Assembly (NCBI RefSeq): GCF_900496995.4
Contig: NC_044022.1
Location: 19,916,938 to 19,980,937, forward strand
DNA length: 64,000 nucleotides
Direction of reading: 5' to 3'
Source: Aquila chrysaetos chrysaetos
Lineage: Eukaryota > Chordata > Aves > Accipitriformes > Accipitridae
The number at the start of each line of letters is the position of its first letter. Positions within the stretch are counted from its first letter, which is position 1. Of the stretch, positions 60,918 through 64,000 are shown one piece after another. A program made the position numbers and the translations under genes. The notes below the pieces were generated by a model that saw only the letters and a list, made by a program, of their open reading frames with translations, made no database searches and was not told the origin of the DNA.

Positions 60918-61550
60918 CTGGTTTGGGATTTTTCCTCCCTCTCCACGACCATAAAACGGAGGCGGGAGCCAGGAACCGGTCACCGGCGATGGGAGAAGGC
61001 TGGCAGCCCCGGGCCGCCCCACGGTGGGGATAACGGGGCTGGGTGCGGTGCAGCCCCCGCGCACCCAGGGATAGGTGCTGGGCCGCCCACGGCGCGGTAT
61101 CAGCCCCCCCCCGGGGATGGGTGCAAGGCAGCCCGCTCCCCCGGGATAGGCGCTGGCCACCCACCCGGTGCGGGGCAGCTCCCCGGGATGGCTACAGCGG
61201 GGTCGAGCGCAAGGCAGCCCCACTCGGGGATGGGTGCTGAGCCTCCCCGTGCAGCGCAGCCCCCCGGGATGGGTGCTGAGCCACCCTCGGGCCGGGACAG
61301 CCCCCCCTCCGCCCGCCCCGGTATGGGTGCAGCGGGGCTCGGTGCAAGGCAACCCGCTGCGGGGATGGGTGCAGGACCACCACCCCCGGTGCAGGGCAGC
61401 TCTCCCCCCCGGGCTAGTGCAGGAGCAGGGCCGCCCCGGGCCGGTGCTAGGGGGCCGGGGCCGGAGCGGGAGCGGGCCCCCCCCCCGCCGTGGCCGGCAG
61501 CGGCAGCGGGAGGCGGCACCGGCGGAGCACAATGAACGGCGGCGCGCCCC
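60918..61550 (-). other. RAB30: Putative RAB30 5' non-coding first exon
   Basis: On the minus strand a strong donor CAG|GTGAGT falls at 60918/60917. It could end a first untranslated exon starting somewhere below the promoter motifs at 61.57-61.67 kb. A second possible donor, CAG|GTGCGT, lies at 60638/60637. Neither the TSS nor the donor choice can be fixed from sequence. If the first is right, intron 1 is 34.7 kb. Confidence 0.4.
61060..61420. repeat. Degenerate minisatellite, about 40-bp unit, in RAB30 5' region
   Basis: Versions of GGGATGGGTGC recur at about 61068, 61114, 61144, 61184, 61226, 61265, 61320, 61362 and 61410. Spacings are 30-55 bp (mostly 39-48), and most are separated by GCAGC/GGCAGCCCC-type segments. 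The units are imperfect and GC-rich. The repeat explains the long open frames seen in this part on both strands. Confidence 0.75.
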
Positions 61551-61570
61551 CGCGGCCGCCCGCTGGGCAA

Positions 61571-61672
61571 TGACATCACCCCTCTCGCCCGCCGGGGCGG
61601 GGCCAGCGGCCGCGCCGCCGGTTTCTCATTGGCTGGCGCCCGCCGGCAGCGGGGGCTTCTGGGGCTTGTAGT
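61571..61672 (-). promoter_or_regulatory. RAB30 core promoter motif cluster (ZNF143, CCAAT, GC box, CRE-like)
   Basis: On the minus strand, in order towards RAB30: ACTACAAGCCCCAGAAGC at 61672-61655, a close match to the ZNF143/STAF site (ACTACAATTCCCAGAATGC); CCAAT at 61632-61628; a GC box GGGGCGGGGC within 61594-61604; and a CRE-like TGACATCA on the plus strand at 61571-61578 (one change from TGACGTCA). This combination is typical of CpG-island bidirectional promoters. Binding is inferred. Confidence 0.6.
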
Positions 61673-61790
61673 TTTCCGAGAGAGTTCGCCGCGCTGCAGA
61701 GCGGTGGGCGGGGACTCGGTTTCCCGGCAGGCGCCGCGCCGCGCGGCCGCGGTGGGGAGAGGGAGGGGGGCGGGGGAGGAGGTGGTGGAG

Positions 61791-61802
61791 GCCGCCATGT
61801 TG
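61791..61802. promoter_or_regulatory. YY1-like motif
   Basis: GCCGCCATGTTG closely matches the YY1 consensus GCCGCCATNTTG. YY1 sites of this kind usually lie just around transcription starts of CpG-island promoters, here likely near the start of the divergent plus-strand transcript. Confidence 0.55.
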
Positions 61803-64000
61803 ATGGCGTGGGACGCTTTTAGCTCGGGAGGAGCGGCCGGGGAACCGGGTTAAGATGTCGGAAAAGGGAGAGGGTGGGGGTCAGGTGTTGGTTCAGGGGG
61901 CGGAAAGAGCTTGTGCGAGGAGGTGAGAGGGAAGGGGGAGGTTGAGGAGGCGCGGCGGGTTGTGAAGGGCCCCGAAGGACATCGCGTAGCGGCCCCCTCA
62001 GGGCCCGCCGGCTCTTGGTACAGCAGCGTCTCTGCGTGGCGGGAGCGAGGTGGGAGTCTGTTCCTGGGGCTCGCCCCCCTTTGCGGGCCGGAGGGGGGCC
62101 CTGCGGCCCGGCAGCGGGGCCCTGAGGCGGGCGGGCCGAGGCGGCGCGGGAGCGGGGCCCGCTGAGGTGGGTCTGTGGAAGGAGCTGGGGACGGGACGGA
62201 CGCTGGAAAGGGGCTGCCCGTCGCGGTTGTGAGGGCAGGTTGGCAGGCGGCCGCGGGGCTTGTCGCGGCTGGGATGGGGCTAGGTGTGGAGGGGGAGGCT
62301 GCTGCGGGCGGCGGGAAGCCGGGGCGGCTCCGGCGGCCCCCGGGGTTGGGCCCGTTGCAGCCTCCGGGGAGGGGGGGCCCGTGCGGGGGCTGGAGCTGCA
62401 GAGGCGTTCGGCCTCTGCCTGGGATGAAGTACAGGCTGTGGTTTAGAGAGCAAGGCTGAGTTCTTGGCCTGGCCTTGGTGGGGCAGGCCCTCGGCAGGGA
62501 GCGGGCTGGGACGTACCCTTGTCACACGCCAGGTGACAGGCTGTGCTTGGGCTCTTTTAAGGGTTGTGGCTTCCGTGTGATGTCTTAACTGCACTAACGG
62601 TGTTTGGCTGTCATACATATGTGGCTTAGTGTGACCAGCAGGAGGAGCTTTGCTCCCTCCTAAAGGCAGCTGACCTTGGTATGTCCATAGGGACATGAAC
62701 CAACGTTGAAAAAGCTCAGAGAATGGATGAGACGGTGTAAGACCTCTCAGCATGGTATGGGAGCAGCCAAGCTAATTTGCTTCCCTGTTTTTTTACCTGT
62801 TGCTTGCTGTCTAGTGGTGGCATGGCTTAGCCAGCTGACTAGGTGCTGTCTGAGTTTCAGCATACCCTATGGCTGGCGTCTAGGAGGTTGGCTAGATTTT
62901 GAGCATCAGGTTGTACACTTTCTTGTACTGAACATCATCCCTGCTTGTGCTAGTCTCTGTGTCAGGGAATGGGAAACGATTAAGTAAGTCTCTGTTAGGC
63001 TTAAGAGGACTGGAGTTCCCTGAAATAACGTGTGGAAGACCTTTAATCAAAACTGGGACAGAGGACACTCAAATGTTTGCATGGCTTGTGAAATAACACC
63101 ATTTCTAGTTACAGCTGATTCCTGTGAAATAAAGTGCTTTATTACCTCAAGAAGATACTCCATTAAAAAGAGTTGTGAAGAGTTTCATGGGCTTGCTGGA
63201 AGTCTTGGCTAAAGTCCACTAGTGGTATAGTTCAGGAAAAAGGGGGTTACAAGTTTTTATTTCATACTTTGGCTCCTCCTGGAGGTAAGTACAATGCATT
63301 TGCTCAGGATATTGTCTCACAATAACTACATGGGTATAGTAGTCTGTTTACCCCTGGATGCACTTGAATGATGGAGGAAGGATGTCATGAAATGTTCTGT
63401 GACACAGTTACAAATCACTTAATCCGAACCTTGCAGCCTTTCAAGATTTGTTGATACTATGACAATGTGTGCCATCTTTCATCTCTTTAAATCCAGCTCG
63501 CTCCATTTAAAGAATCCATACCAGTTGCTTGCCTTCCCCATTCTCCTGTAAAATGTCTGGTGTCCTGGGACAGGAGGTGCTTCTTCCCACCCTCAGTTTT
63601 GCCATATTCATCACTGAAGAAAAAGAGTGGAGACATTATACTACTTTGTTGCTACTAAAACTTTTAGTAATAGTTGCATACATCTGAAAAATCTGGAATT
63701 GCAAGTACAGCCCCCTTTTTCTTTTCTACTTCTGATTCTTCTCTACACAAATACCTTTAGATTAGGTGTGCTGTGGGCACAAAAAAGGGACAGTGGCATG
63801 ATGACTTCCGTCACAACGTTTACCCACAGTAGACTTTAAGCCTATGCTTGTGTCTGCAGCTGATGCCAAGTAATGATGGTAAGTGTTGCAGTGGGATAAT
63901 TGGAGGGGAGCTTGCTTGTCTTTTCTATATCTGGCATAAAACACGTATGTGAAATCTTCATCCAGGATAAGTCTGCTGACCTAATGGCAGTATGCTTTGT
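61803..64000 (+). other. Right-hand flank: putative divergent transcript region, no coding gene recognised
   Basis: A candidate first-exon donor GAG|GTGAGA lies at 61922/61923. A short frame from ATG 61855 (MSEKGEGGG...) reads through that donor. Further on, an acceptor-like TGCTTGCTGTCTAG ends at 62814 and a near-consensus donor GAG|GTAAGT lies at 63284/63285, which could bound an exon of about 470 nt. None of this matches a protein I know. The next gene expected by synteny, PCF11, is not seen. A divergent lncRNA like human RAB30-DT is the simplest reading. Confidence 0.35.

Larger units (their letters stand above)
60480..62470. promoter_or_regulatory. CpG island at the RAB30 5' end, probable bidirectional promoter
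   Basis: About 2 kb of very GC- and CpG-rich sequence in an otherwise AT-leaning window, placed upstream of the RAB30 coding exons. It has the features of a TATA-less housekeeping promoter, with dense GC boxes and several factor motifs between 61570 and 61805. A divergent layout is inferred because human RAB30 has a divergent lncRNA (RAB30-DT). Confidence 0.85.

Noticed and set aside
60546..61532. 328-codon minus-strand and 276-codon plus-strand open frames in the CpG island
   Set aside because: GC content is very high, stops are rare on both strands, and the predicted proteins are Pro/Gly/Arg-rich repeats produced by the minisatellite. No domain is present.
61855..61926. Possible first coding exon of PCF11 (ATG reading MSEKGEGGG)
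   Set aside because: Only the first three residues resemble PCF11. The conserved CID-domain sequence that follows in PCF11 is absent from the rest of the window.
1..64000. CRISPR arrays, bacterial operons, prophage or tRNA/rRNA genes
   Set aside because: No regularly spaced repeats, no cloverleaf with A/B boxes, and no dense short-gap coding. The window is vertebrate nuclear DNA.

Overview
The window is nuclear DNA from a bird. It holds CR1 LINE fragments, a solo LTR of a type common in avian genomes, a few ancient MIR-like relics, and the gene order DDIAS - RAB30 known from human 11q14 and its avian counterpart. Coding density is very low, and genes are split by introns with canonical GT/AG borders. 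The species cannot be named from the sequence; the repeats suggest a neognath bird.

Layout. 1-493 is a CR1 3' end lying in the last intron of DDIAS. 1559-4117 (+) is the large terminal coding exon of DDIAS, followed by a short 3'UTR with a poly(A) signal at 4343. About 4.4 kb of intergenic DNA follows. RAB30 then lies on the minus strand: a putative very long 3'UTR (about 8.8-17.2 kb), four coding exons (17245-17495, 19626-19809, 24520-24603, 26079-26171) and a roughly 35-kb first intron. That intron carries a CR1 with reverse-transcriptase remnants (30.9-32.0 kb), a 575-bp solo LTR with a perfect 5-bp target duplication (36.2-36.8 kb), two more CR1 tails (36.9 and 55.2 kb), MIR-like relics and a small CpG cluster (41.9-42.1 kb). 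The RAB30 promoter is a CpG island at about 60.5-62.5 kb with ZNF143-, CCAAT-, GC-box-, CRE- and YY1-like motifs and a degenerate minisatellite of about 40 bp. The right end (61.7-64.0 kb) would be the start of a divergent transcript on the plus strand, but no protein-coding gene is recognisable there.

The four RAB30 exons join in phase to exactly 203 codons with every Rab GTPase motif (G1-G5) and a CC prenylation tail, so the gene looks intact. DDIAS and RAB30 are convergent. Nothing in the sequence links them functionally: RAB30 is a Golgi Rab GTPase, and DDIAS is a DNA-damage-induced anti-apoptotic protein.

I found no convincing new biological system. The most useful leads are the promoter architecture with its embedded minisatellite, the conserved-looking MIR relics, the intronic CpG cluster, a tandem splice acceptor in RAB30, and an unexplained 280-codon open frame at 57.7-58.5 kb.
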